64,000 nucleotides of DNA. It comes from Chiayiivirga sp. (GTDB taxonomy: Bacteria > Pseudomonadota > Gammaproteobacteria > Xanthomonadales > Xanthomonadaceae). The translations under genes were made by a program, and so were the position numbers. How positions within the stretch are numbered: position 1 is the stretch's first letter; every line of letters begins with the position of its first letter. Below the pieces are notes generated by a model. It searched no databases and was not told the origin of the DNA. It saw only the letters and a list, made by a program, of their open reading frames with translations. The stretch is from assembly GCA_022647565.1 (NCBI GenBank), contig JALCLA010000001.1, positions 1 through 64,000 on the forward strand. Direction: 5' to 3'. Of the stretch, positions 26,299-36,218 are shown piece by piece.

Positions 26299-27487
26299 GT
26301 GTGGTGTTCCGCAAATAAATAGAACTATGTTAGCGGTGTGCTGTCTTACCTGTCGGTCAAGCACGAGAATGACGGCATGGCGAAGACGGGACGTCCTCTG
26401 GTGGGGTTGTTCATCACCGACGCGGAGCGCGCGGAGCTGAAAGCGCGCTTGGCGCGCCGCAAGTGGCCCAGTGACGAGAAGTTGCGCATGCGGATCGTGC
26501 TGGCGCTGGCGGACGGTGAGTCGAGCACGTCGATCGCCACGCGCCTGCACACGACCGCGCAGACGGTAAGCAAGTGGCGGCATCGGTTCCAGAGTTACCG
26601 CGTGCTGGGACTGAGCGATGCGCCTCGCTCGGGCCGCGGCCGCAGCGTGGCCGATTCGCAGGTACAGGCCATCGTCGATCGGGTACGGCAGACACAACCG
26701 GAGAATGCGACGCACTGGAGCGTGCGCAGCATGAGCGCGGCGACCGGCGTATCAGCCACCACCGTGCATCGCATCTGGCGCGCATTCGGGCTCAAGCCGC
26801 ATTTGCAGGAGACGTTCAAGCTGTCGACCGATCCGCACTTCGTCGACAAGGTGCGCGACGTGGTCGGGTTGTACCTGAATCCTCCGGATCGGGCGCTGGT
26901 GCTGTGCGTGGACGAGAAGAGCCAGATTCAGGCCCTCAACCGCACTCAGCCCGGCCTACCGTTGAGCTTCGGCAAGCCTGCGACACGCACCCACGACTAC
27001 AAGCGACATGGAACGACCTCGCTGTTCGCGGCGCTGGACGTAGCGACTGGAAAAGTCATTGGTCAGCTCAAGCGACGCCATCGCAGCGCCGAATTCCTGC
27101 AATTTCTCAAGGCAATCGACGCGGCGATACCGGCCGACCAGGAGGTTCACCTGATCATGGACAACTACGGCACGCACAAGACCGACCAGGTGCGCGTGTG
27201 GTTCGTCGCGCACCCGCGCTACCACGTCCATTTCACTCCGACCCCGGCCTCTTGGCTCAACCTCGTCGAGCGCTTCTTCTCCACGCTGAGCGAAAAGTGG
27301 ATCAAGCGCGGTGCGCACACCAGCGTGACCGAACTCGAGGCCTCGATTCGCGACTACCTGGCTAGGCACAATGCCGACCCGAAACCGTTCGTATGGCGAA
27401 AAGGCGCGGATGAGATCTTGGCGTCGGTCGGCCGCGCCGCCAAAAAGATCGCCTCTATTAATAACGCTTAATTGCGGAACACCACAC
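26299..27487 (+). mobile_element. IS630-family insertion sequence, complete
   Basis: A 1189-bp element with 16-bp or longer terminal inverted repeats (GTGTGGTGTTCCGCAA at the left end, its exact complement at the right end). It is flanked on both sides by the dinucleotide TA (26297-26298 and 27488-27489), the target duplication of the IS630/Tc1-mariner group. Intact ends and an open transposase suggest recent arrival and possible activity. Its right end is 55 bp before the puuE start. Confidence 0.92.
26377..27471 (+). CDS. IS630-family transposase
   Basis: A 364-residue transposase from the ATG at 26377 (an upstream in-frame start at 26338 would add 13 residues). The N-terminal half holds helix-turn-helix domains ([39 protein letters not shown]). 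The C-terminal half is the DDE catalytic domain with its three acids visible in [20 protein letters not shown] and [10 protein letters not shown]. It is uninterrupted and lies wholly inside matching inverted repeats. Confidence 0.95.
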   Translation: MAKTGRPLVGLFITDAERAELKARLARRKWPSDEKLRMRIVLALADGESSTSIATRLHTTAQTVSKWRHRFQSYRVLGLSDAPRSGRGRSVADSQVQAIVDRVRQTQPENATHWSVRSMSAATGVSATTVHRIWRAFGLKPHLQETFKLSTDPHFVDKVRDVVGLYLNPPDRALVLCVDEKSQIQALNRTQPGLPLSFGKPATRTHDYKRHGTTSLFAALDVATGKVIGQLKRRHRSAEFLQFLKAIDAAIPADQEVHLIMDNYGTHKTDQVRVWFVAHPRYHVHFTPTPASWLNLVERFFSTLSEKWIKRGAHTSVTELEASIRDYLARHNADPKPFVWRKGADEILASVGRAAKKIASINNA

Positions 27488-27541
27488 TAGCCGAATCGCC
27501 GGCGCTAGGCGGCTCCGCGCCACACGTTTACAGTGGCGCGC

Positions 27542-28477
27542 ATGAGCGACAACCCCTACCCGCGCGATCTGACCGGCTACGGCCACCATCCGCCGCAGGC
27601 CGACTGGCCCGGCGGCGCGCGCGTCGCCTTGCAGTTCGTGCTCAACCTCGAGGAGGGCGGCGAGAACTGTGTGCTGCACGGCGACGCCGGCAGCGAGCAG
27701 TTCCTGTCCGAGATCGTGGGCGCCGCGAGTTATCCGGCGCGGCACATGAGCATGGAGTCGATCTACGAATACGGCTCGCGCGTCGGGGCCTGGCGCATCC
27801 TGCGCGAGTTCGAGCGACGCGGCTTGCCGCTCACCGTGTTCGGCGTGGCGATGGCGATGCAGCGCACGCCCGAACTCGCCCGCGCGTGCCTGGAACTCGG
27901 ACACGAGATCGCCTCGCACGGCTGGCGCTGGATCCACTACCAGGCCATGCCGATCGACGAGGAGCGTGAGCACCTGCGCCGCGCGGTGGCGATCCACACC
28001 CAACTCACCGGCGCGGCGCCGCTGGGTTGGTATACCGGCCGCGACAGCCCCAGCACACGGCGGCTGGTGGTGGAACACGGCGGCTTCGAGTACGACAGCG
28101 ATTACTACGGCGACGACCTGCCGTTCTGGACCGAGGTCGAGATCTCCGACGGCACCCGCAAGCCGCATTTGATCGTGCCCTACACCCTTGACGCCAACGA
28201 CATGCGCTTCGCCACACCGCAGGGCTTCAACACGGCGCAGCATTTCTTCGACTACCTGCGCGACAGCTTCGACGTGCTGTACGCCGAGGGCGCGGAGGCC
28301 CCGAAGATGATGTCGGTTGGCATGCACGCGCGTCTGCTCGGGCGGCCCGGGCGCTTCATCGCGCTGCAACGCTTCCTCGATCACGTGGCAAGGCACGATC
28401 GGGTTTGGGTGACGCGCCGCATCGACATCGCGCGGCACTGGAAACAACGCCACCCGCATCGCGGAGCCATGCCATGA
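27542..28477 (+). CDS. puuE: Allantoinase PuuE (polysaccharide deacetylase fold)
   Basis: A 311-residue cofactor-independent allantoinase that opens allantoin to allantoate. It has the NodB-like fold with family landmarks YPRDLTGYGHHPPQADWPGG near the N-terminus, ALQFVLNLEEGGENCVLHGD, EIASHGWRWIHYQ and SVGMHARLLGRPGR. This type is unrelated to amidohydrolase allantoinase AllB. It starts an operon with uraD, alc, allA and a cupin gene; its stop overlaps the uraD start by four bases. The IS630 element ends 55 bp upstream and may have replaced or separated its promoter. Confidence 0.95.
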   Translation: MSDNPYPRDLTGYGHHPPQADWPGGARVALQFVLNLEEGGENCVLHGDAGSEQFLSEIVGAASYPARHMSMESIYEYGSRVGAWRILREFERRGLPLTVFGVAMAMQRTPELARACLELGHEIASHGWRWIHYQAMPIDEEREHLRRAVAIHTQLTGAAPLGWYTGRDSPSTRRLVVEHGGFEYDSDYYGDDLPFWTEVEISDGTRKPHLIVPYTLDANDMRFATPQGFNTAQHFFDYLRDSFDVLYAEGAEAPKMMSVGMHARLLGRPGRFIALQRFLDHVARHDRVWVTRRIDIARHWKQRHPHRGAMP

Positions 28478-28980
28478 CCCTCGACGGCATCAACGGCTTC
28501 GACAAGGGCACCTTCGTCGCCGCCTTCGGCGATGTGTTCGAGCATTCGCCCTGGGTCGCGGAACGCGCCTTCGCTCGCGCACCCTTCGCCAGTGGCGACG
28601 ACCTGCACGACGCGATGTGCCAGGCCATGCGCGCAGCGAGCACGGCCGAGCAGCTCGCCCTGATCCGCGCCCATCCGCAACTCGCGGGCAAGGCCGCGAT
28701 CCGCGGCGAGCTGACCGAGGCTTCGAACCGTGAACAGCGGGGCGCGGGACTGGACCAGTGCTCGCCGGAAGAGTTCGCCATGCTGACCCGGCTCAATGCG
28801 GCCTACGAGGAGAAGTTCGGCTTTCCCTTCATCATCGCGGTGAAGGGCCACACCCGCGCAAGCATCATCGCGGCGATGCGCGCGCGCCTGGCCAACGGCG
28901 TCGAGGCCGAGCACGCCGAAGCGCTGCGCCAGATCGAACGCATTGCCGCTTTCCGGCTCGCGGCTATGATCGTGGCCTGA
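28474..28980 (+). CDS. uraD: 2-oxo-4-hydroxy-4-carboxy-5-ureidoimidazoline (OHCU) decarboxylase
   Basis: A 168-residue helical protein whose ATG overlaps the puuE stop (ATGA). Family motifs: FVAAFGDVFEHSPWVAERAF, the catalytic His in LIRAHPQLAGKA and EKFGFPFIIAVKG. It decarboxylates OHCU, the HiuH product, to S-allantoin, the substrate of PuuE. Length matches UraD proteins (about 165-175). Confidence 0.95.
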   Translation: MTLDGINGFDKGTFVAAFGDVFEHSPWVAERAFARAPFASGDDLHDAMCQAMRAASTAEQLALIRAHPQLAGKAAIRGELTEASNREQRGAGLDQCSPEEFAMLTRLNAAYEEKFGFPFIIAVKGHTRASIIAAMRARLANGVEAEHAEALRQIERIAAFRLAAMIVA

Positions 28981-29004
28981 GACAACGATACCGAAGGCAA
29001 GCGC

Positions 29005-30012
29005 ATGGCCCTGCTTCCCACCGACCCCGACGCTCCCGATTTCACCCGCCGCCACGTCAACCTCGCCGATGCGCGCCTGGGTGCGGTGGCGCTGGAATGC
29101 AGCGACGATTTCTTTGCCGACCGGCAGCGCATGCTCAATCCCGAGCCGGCGGTGTTCGTGCCGGGCAAGTACGACGCCAACGGCAAGTGGATGGATGGCT
29201 GGGAATCGCGCCGCAAGCGCGGGCCGGGGCACGACTGGTGCGTGGTGAAGCTGGCGCGGCCGGGCCGCATCCACGGCCTCGACCTCGACACCAGCCACTT
29301 CACCGGCAACTACCCACCAGCCGCGTCGGTGGAGGCCTGCTTCGTCGCAACGGGCGATCCGGACGCCAGCACGACCTGGTGCCCGCTGCTGCCCAGCGTC
29401 AACCTGCGCGGCAACAGTCACCATTACTTCGAGATCGCCAGCGACGCGCGCGTCTCGCACCTGCGCGTGAACCTGTACCCGGATGGCGGCCTGGCGCGGC
29501 TGCGCGTGTACGGCACGCCGGAGTTTCCGGTCGCACCCGACGCCGATGGCCTGATCGACCTTTGCGCCGCGCTCAACGGCGGCACCGTGGTGGCCGCGAA
29601 CAACCAGCACTTCGGCCTCGCTTCCACCCTGCTGCTGCCCGGGCGCGGCCTGAACATGGGCGATGGCTGGGAAACCCGGCGCCGGCGCGAACCCGGCAAC
29701 GACTGGTGCGTGATCGCGCTGGCCAGGCCGGGCGTGATCGAGGCGATCGAGGTCGATACCGCGCACTTCAAGGGCAATTACCCCGACCGCTGTTCGCTGC
29801 GCGGCGCGCGGGTGGTGGGCGGTACGCCCGAATCGCTGGTGACACAGGCCATGTTCTGGCCCGAACTGTTGCCCGAACAGAAACTGCAGATGGATCACCA
29901 ACATCATTACCGCGGCCAGATCCTGCCGCACGCGCCGATCAGTCACGTGCGCTTCGATATCTTCCCGGACGGCGGCGTCTCGCGCCTGCGTCTGCGCGGG
30001 CACGCGGCGTGA
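29005..30012 (+). CDS. alc: Allantoicase
   Basis: A 335-residue protein made of two allantoicase repeats, each with a jelly-roll signature: [19 protein letters not shown] with [11 protein letters not shown] in the first, and [19 protein letters not shown] with [11 protein letters not shown] in the second. It hydrolyses allantoate to ureidoglycolate and urea. It starts 24 bp after uraD and its stop overlaps the allA start, so the order of genes follows the pathway. Confidence 0.96.
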   Translation: MALLPTDPDAPDFTRRHVNLADARLGAVALECSDDFFADRQRMLNPEPAVFVPGKYDANGKWMDGWESRRKRGPGHDWCVVKLARPGRIHGLDLDTSHFTGNYPPAASVEACFVATGDPDASTTWCPLLPSVNLRGNSHHYFEIASDARVSHLRVNLYPDGGLARLRVYGTPEFPVAPDADGLIDLCAALNGGTVVAANNQHFGLASTLLLPGRGLNMGDGWETRRRREPGNDWCVIALARPGVIEAIEVDTAHFKGNYPDRCSLRGARVVGGTPESLVTQAMFWPELLPEQKLQMDHQHHYRGQILPHAPISHVRFDIFPDGGVSRLRLRGHAA

Positions 30013-30506
30013 GTGAGGTCTTGCCCGCATTGCGGGTCGAGCCGCTCACTCGCGCCGCCTTCGCGCCATTCGGCGAAGTGATCGATATCGACGCCGCGAA
30101 ACAGGTCTATGCCATCAACGAAGGCACCGCGCAGCGTTACCACGATCTGGCTGCGCTCGATTGTGCGCACGAAGACGGGCGTGTCATCGTCAGCCTGTTC
30201 CGTGCCCAGCCGCGCGACCTGCCTTTCGCCGTGCGCATGATGGAACGGCATCCCCTGGGCTCGCAGGCCTTCGTGCCGCTCGACCCGGCGACACGCTATC
30301 TCGTGGTGGTGGGCGATTCGCCCGATTCCAGGCCACGCGCCTTTCTCGCCGCACACGGCCAGGGCATCAACCTGCATCGCGGCAGCTGGCACCACCCGCT
30401 GATCGCGTTGGACCGGACCAGCGATTTCCTCGTGCTGGATCGCGGCGGTCCGGGTCCGAACTGCGACGAATGCGAGCTGGCGCAGGCGTGGCAATTGCTC
30501 GCGTGA
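30009..30506 (+). CDS. allA: Ureidoglycolate lyase
   Basis: Start at a GTG (30009) overlapping the alc stop by four bases. The 165-residue protein shows AllA features: [37 protein letters not shown] and [16 protein letters not shown], the latter with active-site His residues. It splits ureidoglycolate to glyoxylate and urea, the final step of the pathway encoded here. A cupin gene follows after 59 bp. Confidence 0.94.
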   Translation: MSEVLPALRVEPLTRAAFAPFGEVIDIDAAKQVYAINEGTAQRYHDLAALDCAHEDGRVIVSLFRAQPRDLPFAVRMMERHPLGSQAFVPLDPATRYLVVVGDSPDSRPRAFLAAHGQGINLHRGSWHHPLIALDRTSDFLVLDRGGPGPNCDECELAQAWQLLA

Positions 30507-30565
30507 TCGCGCCGGGCGCGGATCGACTTGCCGGCCTGTCACAGGCCTTTGCTGGAGAAACGACG

Positions 30566-30931
30566 ATGCGCGACCAGGTGATCAACTTGCGCGACAAGTT
30601 GGGCCGGATCACGGAGCACTGGTCGCCGCGCGTCGTGGCCGAGATGAACGACTACCAGTTCAAGCTGGTGAAGCTCCAGGGCGAGTTCGTGTGGCACGCG
30701 CACGCCGATACCGACGAGGTGTTCCTCGTGCTCGACGGCGCGTTGGTACTGGAGTTGCGCGACCGGCAGGTCGCGCTCGCGGCGGGGGAAATGTACGTCG
30801 TGCCCAAGGGTGTGGAGCATCGCCCGATCGCGGCCGACGAGTGCTGCGTGTTGCTGGTCGAGCCGCGTGGCGTGGTGAACACCGGCGATGCCGGCGGCAC
30901 CTTCACCGCGCCCAACGACGTGTGGATATAG
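30566..30931 (+). CDS. Cupin-domain protein
   Basis: A 121-residue single-domain cupin; GGAGAA lies upstream of the ATG. Motif 1 is visible as [20 protein letters not shown] and motif 2 as [14 protein letters not shown], giving the usual His/Glu metal-binding set. It sits at the end of the allantoin operon, so a role in ureide or purine catabolism is likely by context, but similar stand-alone cupins occur widely and no reaction can be assigned. Confidence 0.85.
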   Translation: MRDQVINLRDKLGRITEHWSPRVVAEMNDYQFKLVKLQGEFVWHAHADTDEVFLVLDGALVLELRDRQVALAAGEMYVVPKGVEHRPIAADECCVLLVEPRGVVNTGDAGGTFTAPNDVWI

Positions 30932-30971
30932 CGCGCGCGCCGGCGCGCCGGCGGCATCGTCGGGCGCGGCG

Positions 30972-32645
30972 CTACGGCTGGCCGCAGTGCGCGGTTCCCG
31001 GCGAAGCGCGGCCGGTTCCGGGCAGGGCCGCGGGCAAGGGGAAGGCGGCGCCGCGCTTTGCGCGCAGCGTCGCGGGCGCCTGGCCTTCGAAGCCGTTGCT
31101 GAACAGCGCACCGGGCATCGTTGCCGCGGCGTAGCCGATCTCCAGTTCCATCCGGTCCAGGTACATGCCCGGATCGAGTTGCAGCTGCACCTGCGTGGTG
31201 AGCGCAAGCAGGGCCGGTGCGAAGGCGAGGTCACGCCGCACCCAATCGAGCGGGGCCGCGCCCGCGACGCTGGCATGCGTGGGCAAGGTACCGACCGAGG
31301 TGCCGTTGACGCGCAACGCGGCGCCCGGACTGCGCTGCGACGGATCCTTGGTGTCGTACACGAAGCGCGCCGATGCCGGCACGTAGCCCGCGCGCGGCGC
31401 CACCTCCACCTGCAAGCTCACCGCGGTGTCGTTGCCGAAGCACGGATAGCCGCCATCGCGGCACCAGCGGCCGCGATGATCGGTGCCGAACCCCGCTGTG
31501 TTGGGTTGCGGCGCGCCCGCGATCGGCGCGCCGAAGCGCTGGATGTCGCGCAGGTCGTAGGCGCGCCAGTGGGTGCGGGTCGGCACGTGGTCGAGGTTGG
31601 CATTCTTCGGGAAGACATCGGTGGCGGCGTACTTCACCGGCGCCGCGCGCACTTCACGCCAGCGCAGTTCGCGCATGTGGCCGAGGTAGCAGGGTTCCTG
31701 CGGATGATGGTCGGCCTGGTAGGCCACGCCGAGCAGGTGCAGGTGCACTTCGCTCCAGGGAATCTGCAGCGCCCACTGTTCCACCAGGGTCCATTGCCCG
31801 TCCTCGTCCGGATCGGCCGACAGCACCACGCCGTCGTGGCGGAACTCGAGTTGCCAGTGGATCAGGGTTTCCGCGAGACCGGGGTCGCTCGGCATCAAAT
31901 CGTCCATCGACGCGACCGGATTGACGTACTGCGTGGTGACGCCGCCGAGGCTGCGGGTGACGGCGGCGCGCACCTGCCACCCGGTGCTGCACGGCACATC
32001 GCTGGCACCGAACATCACCAGGTTCACCGCGTCTTCGGCCGGCGAGTGGCCCGGCCCCGGCTGGCGGTTGCCGCTGCCGAAGGGTTCGAGCAATCCCGCC
32101 TCGCCCTGGCCCGGCACCGCGCTGTGCTCGCCGCCAATGATGCGTGACGCCGGCGTGATCGCCACTTCCCACCAGTGCCCGCTGGTGTTGAAGCCCGACG
32201 CATAGAACGTGACCCGCGCCGGCCGCGCGGGCGAGATCAGCAGCGGATTGCGCAAGCGTGCATCGAGGATGTCCTGATAGTCGAGGTGCATCACGCCGAC
32301 GCCGGGACCACCGTCGCCGCCCGGGGCGAGCACCGTGTTGTCGAGCCGGCCATCGCGCGGGTCGGTGCTGGGCGAGCGATGCACGTCGACGTGGAAGCGA
32401 TTGCTGACCGTCGCATCCTGCGGCGTGACCGAAATGTAGTTGCTGTCGCCGCGCACGTCCCAGCTGGCTTCGTCCCACCACACGGTGCTGGCAGTGCCGT
32501 TGGCGATGGTGGCCGCATGGTTGCCGGAGTACGGAAAGGACTCGCGGAATTCCAGGCCCTGCGCCGTGTCCACCACCTGGCCCGCAAGCAGTCCATCGTT
32601 CGCGAGCAGGCCGGACAGCGCGAAGCACATTACGCTCGGTTTCAT
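30972..32645 (-). CDS. Hypothetical secreted protein with LFSNGFE tail
   Basis: I do not recognise a catalytic family. From the ATG at 32645 the product has 557 residues with a probable signal peptide (MKPSVMCFALSGLLANDGLL). It is rich in Trp, Gly and beta-type segments (for example LEFRESFPYSGNHAATIAN and FYASGFNTSGHWWEVAIT). Near the C-terminus it has PGALFSNGFEG, like the 'IFxDGFE' motif common in secreted proteins of Lysobacterales. It may bind a surface or carbohydrate. It lies between the two halves of the purine-degradation island, 108 bp downstream of puuD on the same strand. Confidence 0.7.
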   Translation of the reverse strand: MKPSVMCFALSGLLANDGLLAGQVVDTAQGLEFRESFPYSGNHAATIANGTASTVWWDEASWDVRGDSNYISVTPQDATVSNRFHVDVHRSPSTDPRDGRLDNTVLAPGGDGGPGVGVMHLDYQDILDARLRNPLLISPARPARVTFYASGFNTSGHWWEVAITPASRIIGGEHSAVPGQGEAGLLEPFGSGNRQPGPGHSPAEDAVNLVMFGASDVPCSTGWQVRAAVTRSLGGVTTQYVNPVASMDDLMPSDPGLAETLIHWQLEFRHDGVVLSADPDEDGQWTLVEQWALQIPWSEVHLHLLGVAYQADHHPQEPCYLGHMRELRWREVRAAPVKYAATDVFPKNANLDHVPTRTHWRAYDLRDIQRFGAPIAGAPQPNTAGFGTDHRGRWCRDGGYPCFGNDTAVSLQVEVAPRAGYVPASARFVYDTKDPSQRSPGAALRVNGTSVGTLPTHASVAGAAPLDWVRRDLAFAPALLALTTQVQLQLDPGMYLDRMELEIGYAAATMPGALFSNGFEGQAPATLRAKRGAAFPLPAALPGTGRASPGTAHCGQP

Positions 32646-32753
32646 CGTCGGGATTCCGGACGGCCGCCGCCGGCCTTCCTGCCCCTTACGCGAGACCGGG
32701 ACCCGAACCGTCATGGTGGGCCGCGCGGCGCAGCCCGCGCCCGCAGGGAGGCC

Positions 32754-33971
32754 TCAACGAGGCCTTGCGCCACGCTGTTCGTACCAGCGTCCGATCGCGG
32801 CGCGCTCCGCCTCGCTCATCCGGGTCAGGTTGCCGGGCGGCATGATCTTCAGCTGCACCACCTGCTGGTGGATCATCGCGGCCTGCTGTTCGATCTGTTG
32901 CGGCGTATCGAACACGGTGCCCTTGGGCGCCGCGGGAAGGAGGGTGGGCGTGGCGCTGTGACAGGCCAGGCAGTGGGTACGCAACAGTCCGGCCACGAAG
33001 GCCGTGTCCGGCTGCGACGGAAGTTCAACCGATTCGCCCGGTTTCGCCTCCGGCGCCGTGGGCGTCGCCGTCTTTGGCCAGGGCGCCAAGGCGATGCCGA
33101 GCATGATGAGTACCAGACCACCCAAGGCGAGCAAGCCCCACGCCCGATCCCCGCTGTGCCAGAGCACGAAGAACTGCCGGATCAGCGCACCGGCCAACAT
33201 GAAACCGGCGAGGATCAGCCAGTTCCACTCATGCGCGAACGCCGCGCCGAAGTGCACGCTCAGCATCGCGAACACCACCGGCAAGGTGAAATAGGTGTTG
33301 TGCACCGAGCGTTGCTTGCCGCGCGCCCCGTCGAGCGGGTTCGGCGTTGCGCCCTGCTGCAGCGCACCCACGAGGCGCTTCTGCCCGGGAATGATGACGA
33401 AGAACACGTTGGCCGACATGATGGTGGCGAGCGTGGCGCCGGCGAGCAGGAAGGCGGCGCGACCTGCGAACACCTGCGTGGTGGCGTAGCACAGGGCGAC
33501 GACACCCACCGCCACCAGCGCCCCCAGCAGTGCTTCACGTGCCGCAAAGGCGCGGCAGAGCGCGTCGTAGACCAGCCAGCCGACAATCGGAAATGCAATC
33601 GCCAGCCACACTGCGGCGCGCGGCGATAGCGCCATCACGTTCGGATCGATCAGCCAGAGCGCGGGCGAACCCAGGTACACCAGGGTGAACAGGGCCGCGC
33701 CCGACAACCACGTGGTGTAGGACTTCCACTTCGACCAGTGCAACTCCTCAGGCAGTTGCTCTGGGGCCGGCAGGAACTTCTGCTTGAGGTAGAAGCCGCC
33801 GCCATGCACCGACCAGGATTCGCCGTACAGACCTTGCGCGCCCAGCTTCGGCTTCTTCAGCCCGCGATCAAGCGCGACGAAATAGAACGACTCGCCGATC
33901 CAGGCAATGGCGGCCACCACGTGCAACCAGCGCAGCAACTGGCCGGCGTATTCGAGCAGGAATCCACTCAC
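32754..33971 (-). CDS. puuD: Membrane-bound urate hydroxylase PuuD with cytochrome c domain
   Basis: A 405-residue protein with about eight membrane helices (DUF989-type urate hydroxylase; GQLLRWLHVVAAIAWIGESF at the start, with ligand His and the VHGGGFYLKQKF region). A C-terminal c-type haem domain follows, with CLACH near residue 335 and a distal Met in KIMPPGN. It oxidises urate to 5-hydroxyisourate and passes electrons to the respiratory chain, replacing soluble uricase. hiuH lies 10 bp upstream and adenine deaminase precedes that, so the three form an operon. Confidence 0.95.
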   Translation of the reverse strand: MSGFLLEYAGQLLRWLHVVAAIAWIGESFYFVALDRGLKKPKLGAQGLYGESWSVHGGGFYLKQKFLPAPEQLPEELHWSKWKSYTTWLSGAALFTLVYLGSPALWLIDPNVMALSPRAAVWLAIAFPIVGWLVYDALCRAFAAREALLGALVAVGVVALCYATTQVFAGRAAFLLAGATLATIMSANVFFVIIPGQKRLVGALQQGATPNPLDGARGKQRSVHNTYFTLPVVFAMLSVHFGAAFAHEWNWLILAGFMLAGALIRQFFVLWHSGDRAWGLLALGGLVLIMLGIALAPWPKTATPTAPEAKPGESVELPSQPDTAFVAGLLRTHCLACHSATPTLLPAAPKGTVFDTPQQIEQQAAMIHQQVVQLKIMPPGNLTRMSEAERAAIGRWYEQRGARPR

Positions 33972-33981
33972 GACGGACCGC

Positions 33982-34335
33982 TCACGAACCGCGGTAGGTG
34001 CTGTAGCTCCACGGCGAGGCGAGCAGCGGCACGTGGTAGTGCGCGCTGGCGTCGGCGATGCCGAAACGCAACGTCACCACGTCGAGGAAGCGCGGCTCGG
34101 ACTGGGTTGCGCCTTGCGCGTGGAAGTAGTCGCCGATCGCGAAATCCAGTTCGTACACGCCGGCGCGCAGCGCGTCGCCTTCCAGCAGGGGCGCATCGCA
34201 GCGGCCATCGCGATTGGTGCGTTGCGCGCCGAGCGCGATGCGCTGCTCGCCATCGAGCCGGAAGAGTTCGACGAGGATATCTGCGCCCGGCTTGCCATTT
34301 GCGGTGTCGAGCACGTGCGTGGTGAGCCTGCCCAT
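33982..34335 (-). CDS. hiuH: 5-Hydroxyisourate hydrolase (transthyretin-like)
   Basis: A 117-residue HiuH starting at the ATG at 34335 (MGRLTTHVLDTANGKPGADI). Active-site positions are visible: His7 in TTHVLD, Arg in LGAQRTNRDGRCD, His in HYHVPLLASPWSYSTYRGS and the signature C-terminal YRGS. It hydrolyses 5-hydroxyisourate to OHCU, the UraD substrate. It is one base from the adenine deaminase stop and 10 bases before puuD. Confidence 0.96.
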   Translation of the reverse strand: MGRLTTHVLDTANGKPGADILVELFRLDGEQRIALGAQRTNRDGRCDAPLLEGDALRAGVYELDFAIGDYFHAQGATQSEPRFLDVVTLRFGIADASAHYHVPLLASPWSYSTYRGS

Positions 34336-34336
34336 G

Positions 34337-35371
34337 TCAGACGAAGCCCCGGCAGTAGGCATCGAGCCGCTCGCGCAAGGCGCGCTTGCGCTCGGGCGGG
34401 AGGAAGCTGGCCTCGAAGCTGTTCGCAGCCAGCGTGATCGCGTGGCTCGCGTCGAGTTCGAGCGCGGCGAACGTCTCCAGCCAATTCTGGTTCATGTAGC
34501 CGCCGAAATAGGCCGGATCGTCCGAGTTGATCGTCGCCACCACGCCGGCATCGAGCAGTTGCTTCAGGCTGTGCTCGCGCATCGTCTTGAACACGCACAG
34601 CTTGACGTTGGACAGCGGGCACACCGTCAGCGGAATCCGCTCCAGCGCCAGGCGCCGCAGCAGGTCGGCGTCCTTCACCGCCTGCACCCCGTGGTCGATG
34701 CGTTCGACCTTGAGCACATCCAGCGCGCTGCGGATGTAGGCCGGCGGGCCTTCTTCGCCCGCATGCGCCACCGCGCGCAGGCCAAGCCGGCGCGCTTCGC
34801 TGAATACGCGCGCGAACTTCTCCGGCGGATGCCCCAGCTCGCTCGAATCCAGGCCCACGCCGCTGAGTTGCTGCACGTAGGGCTTGGCCTGCTCCAGGGT
34901 CTGCAAGGCCGCTTCCTCGGACAGATGGCGCAGGAAACACAGGATCAGGCCCGCGCTGATGCCCAGTTCCGCCTCGGCCTTCGCCATCGCGCGGCGCAGG
35001 CCGCGCAGCACCGTCTCGTACGCCACGCCGCGCTCGGTGTGGGTCTGCGGATCGAAGAACAGCTCCGCATGCACCACGTTGTCGGCGCGGGCACGCTGGA
35101 AGTAGGCCCAGGCCATCTCGAAGAAATCGTCCTCGGTCAGCAGCACGCTGGCACCGGCGTAGTAGATGTCGAGGAAGCTCTGCAGATCGGTGAAGGCGTA
35201 GGCCGCGCGCAGCGCGTCCACGCTCGCGTACGGCAAGGCCACGCCATTGCGCTGCGCCAGCTTGAAGATCAGCTCGGGCTCCAGCGAGCCCTCGATGTGG
35301 ATGTGCAGCTCGGCCTTGGGCAGGCCGCGCAGGAAGTCAGGCAGGCGTTTCGGGGCGACGACGGGGTTCAT
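34337..35371 (-). CDS. Adenine deaminase (adenosine deaminase-like family)
   Basis: A 344-residue amidohydrolase with metal ligands in KAELHIHIEGSLEP, VAHAGEEGPPAY and TINSDDPAYFGG. The sequence follows the adenine aminohydrolase branch: LQSFLDIYYAGASVL, FFDPQTHTERGV, LDSSELGHPPEKF and PLSNVKLCVF closely parallel the Pseudomonas adenine deaminase as I recall it. It therefore probably converts adenine to hypoxanthine rather than adenosine to inosine. It heads an operon with hiuH and puuD, feeding purine into the urate pathway. The start at 35371 (MNPVVAPKRLPDFLRGLP) is preferred to a 25-codon upstream extension. Confidence 0.88.
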   Translation of the reverse strand: MNPVVAPKRLPDFLRGLPKAELHIHIEGSLEPELIFKLAQRNGVALPYASVDALRAAYAFTDLQSFLDIYYAGASVLLTEDDFFEMAWAYFQRARADNVVHAELFFDPQTHTERGVAYETVLRGLRRAMAKAEAELGISAGLILCFLRHLSEEAALQTLEQAKPYVQQLSGVGLDSSELGHPPEKFARVFSEARRLGLRAVAHAGEEGPPAYIRSALDVLKVERIDHGVQAVKDADLLRRLALERIPLTVCPLSNVKLCVFKTMREHSLKQLLDAGVVATINSDDPAYFGGYMNQNWLETFAALELDASHAITLAANSFEASFLPPERKRALRERLDAYCRGFV

Positions 35372-35613
35372 GCGCGATGCGTTGGAAATCCGGAAGCCCG
35401 CAGTCTGCCTGAGCCGCGTCGAACCGCAAAGAAGTCGCCCTGCCAAGCGGGCGTGTGGATCCGATTCAGCGTGCCAGCGTCGATGCCGACGAGGTGCTGC
35501 GCAAGCCTCGCGCCAAGCCGATCGGAATCGGCCGTTCGATCAGGCCAGCGCTTGCGCGCGACTTGCGGGCCATGGCCGAGGCGATGCGCGGCCACGGTTT
35601 GCACGTCATCCCC

Positions 35614-36018
35614 CTACGCGCCGGACGGATAACGCTCGTGCTTCGGCAACTCGTGCGCGCGCTCCATCCAGCCGATGCGCTCCGCAACCTGGACATGAAT
35701 GCGCGCCGGCACCGCGTCGGGGTCGTCGCAGGTGGCGCTCTGCACATCGATGATCCCGGGAAGCATCTCGGCGTTCGAATAGAACAGTCCGGTTCCGCAA
35801 TCCGGGCAGAACTGCCGCCGGCCATGCGGCGAAGACGCGTAGACCCTGGGGGTTCCCCGAGTGATCCTGACGGCCTCCTGCGGATACATCGTCCATCCCA
35901 CCATCGGGGCGCCGGCATGGCGCCGACAGTCCGAGCAGTGACACAAGGCATGGGTCAAGGCCTCGCCTTCCACTTCGTACCGGATCCCTCCGCAATGACA
36001 ACCGCCAGCAAGTTTCAT
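35614..36018 (-). CDS. GFA-family zinc protein (CENP-V/Gfa-like)
   Basis: A 134-residue protein of the glutathione-dependent formaldehyde-activating enzyme fold. The zinc ligands are clear: CHCGG near residue 8, CHCSDCRRHAG near 27 and CPDCGTGLFYS near 71. Most members have no proven activity, so the name describes the fold only. The start at 36018 gives the usual N-terminus (MKLAGGCHCGGIRYEVEGEA). It lies upstream of the adenine deaminase on the same strand, with a 242-bp gap. Confidence 0.85.
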   Translation of the reverse strand: MKLAGGCHCGGIRYEVEGEALTHALCHCSDCRRHAGAPMVGWTMYPQEAVRITRGTPRVYASSPHGRRQFCPDCGTGLFYSNAEMLPGIIDVQSATCDDPDAVPARIHVQVAERIGWMERAHELPKHERYPSGA

Positions 36019-36218
36019 GTCCAGTCTCCGTTCCGTGGGTGATCGGGGCATTCTGGCAGCGTCCGCTGCGAGCCCGCGAACGCCCGATCGCATGCAGGCG
36101 ATCGGGCCGGAATGATGGCCCGGGCGATCACCCTCACCTCAAGGCCGAATACACGACTGCAATCGCACCACTGCGTCCAAGTTCAGAACCGGGGATCATT
36201 GTGACTTGCTCCGACAAC

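Noticed and set aside
34337..35371. Adenosine deaminase (add) as the name for the ADA-like gene
   Set aside because: Several segments follow the adenine aminohydrolase branch more closely, and hypoxanthine supply suits the adjoining purine genes; the assignment remains open to test.
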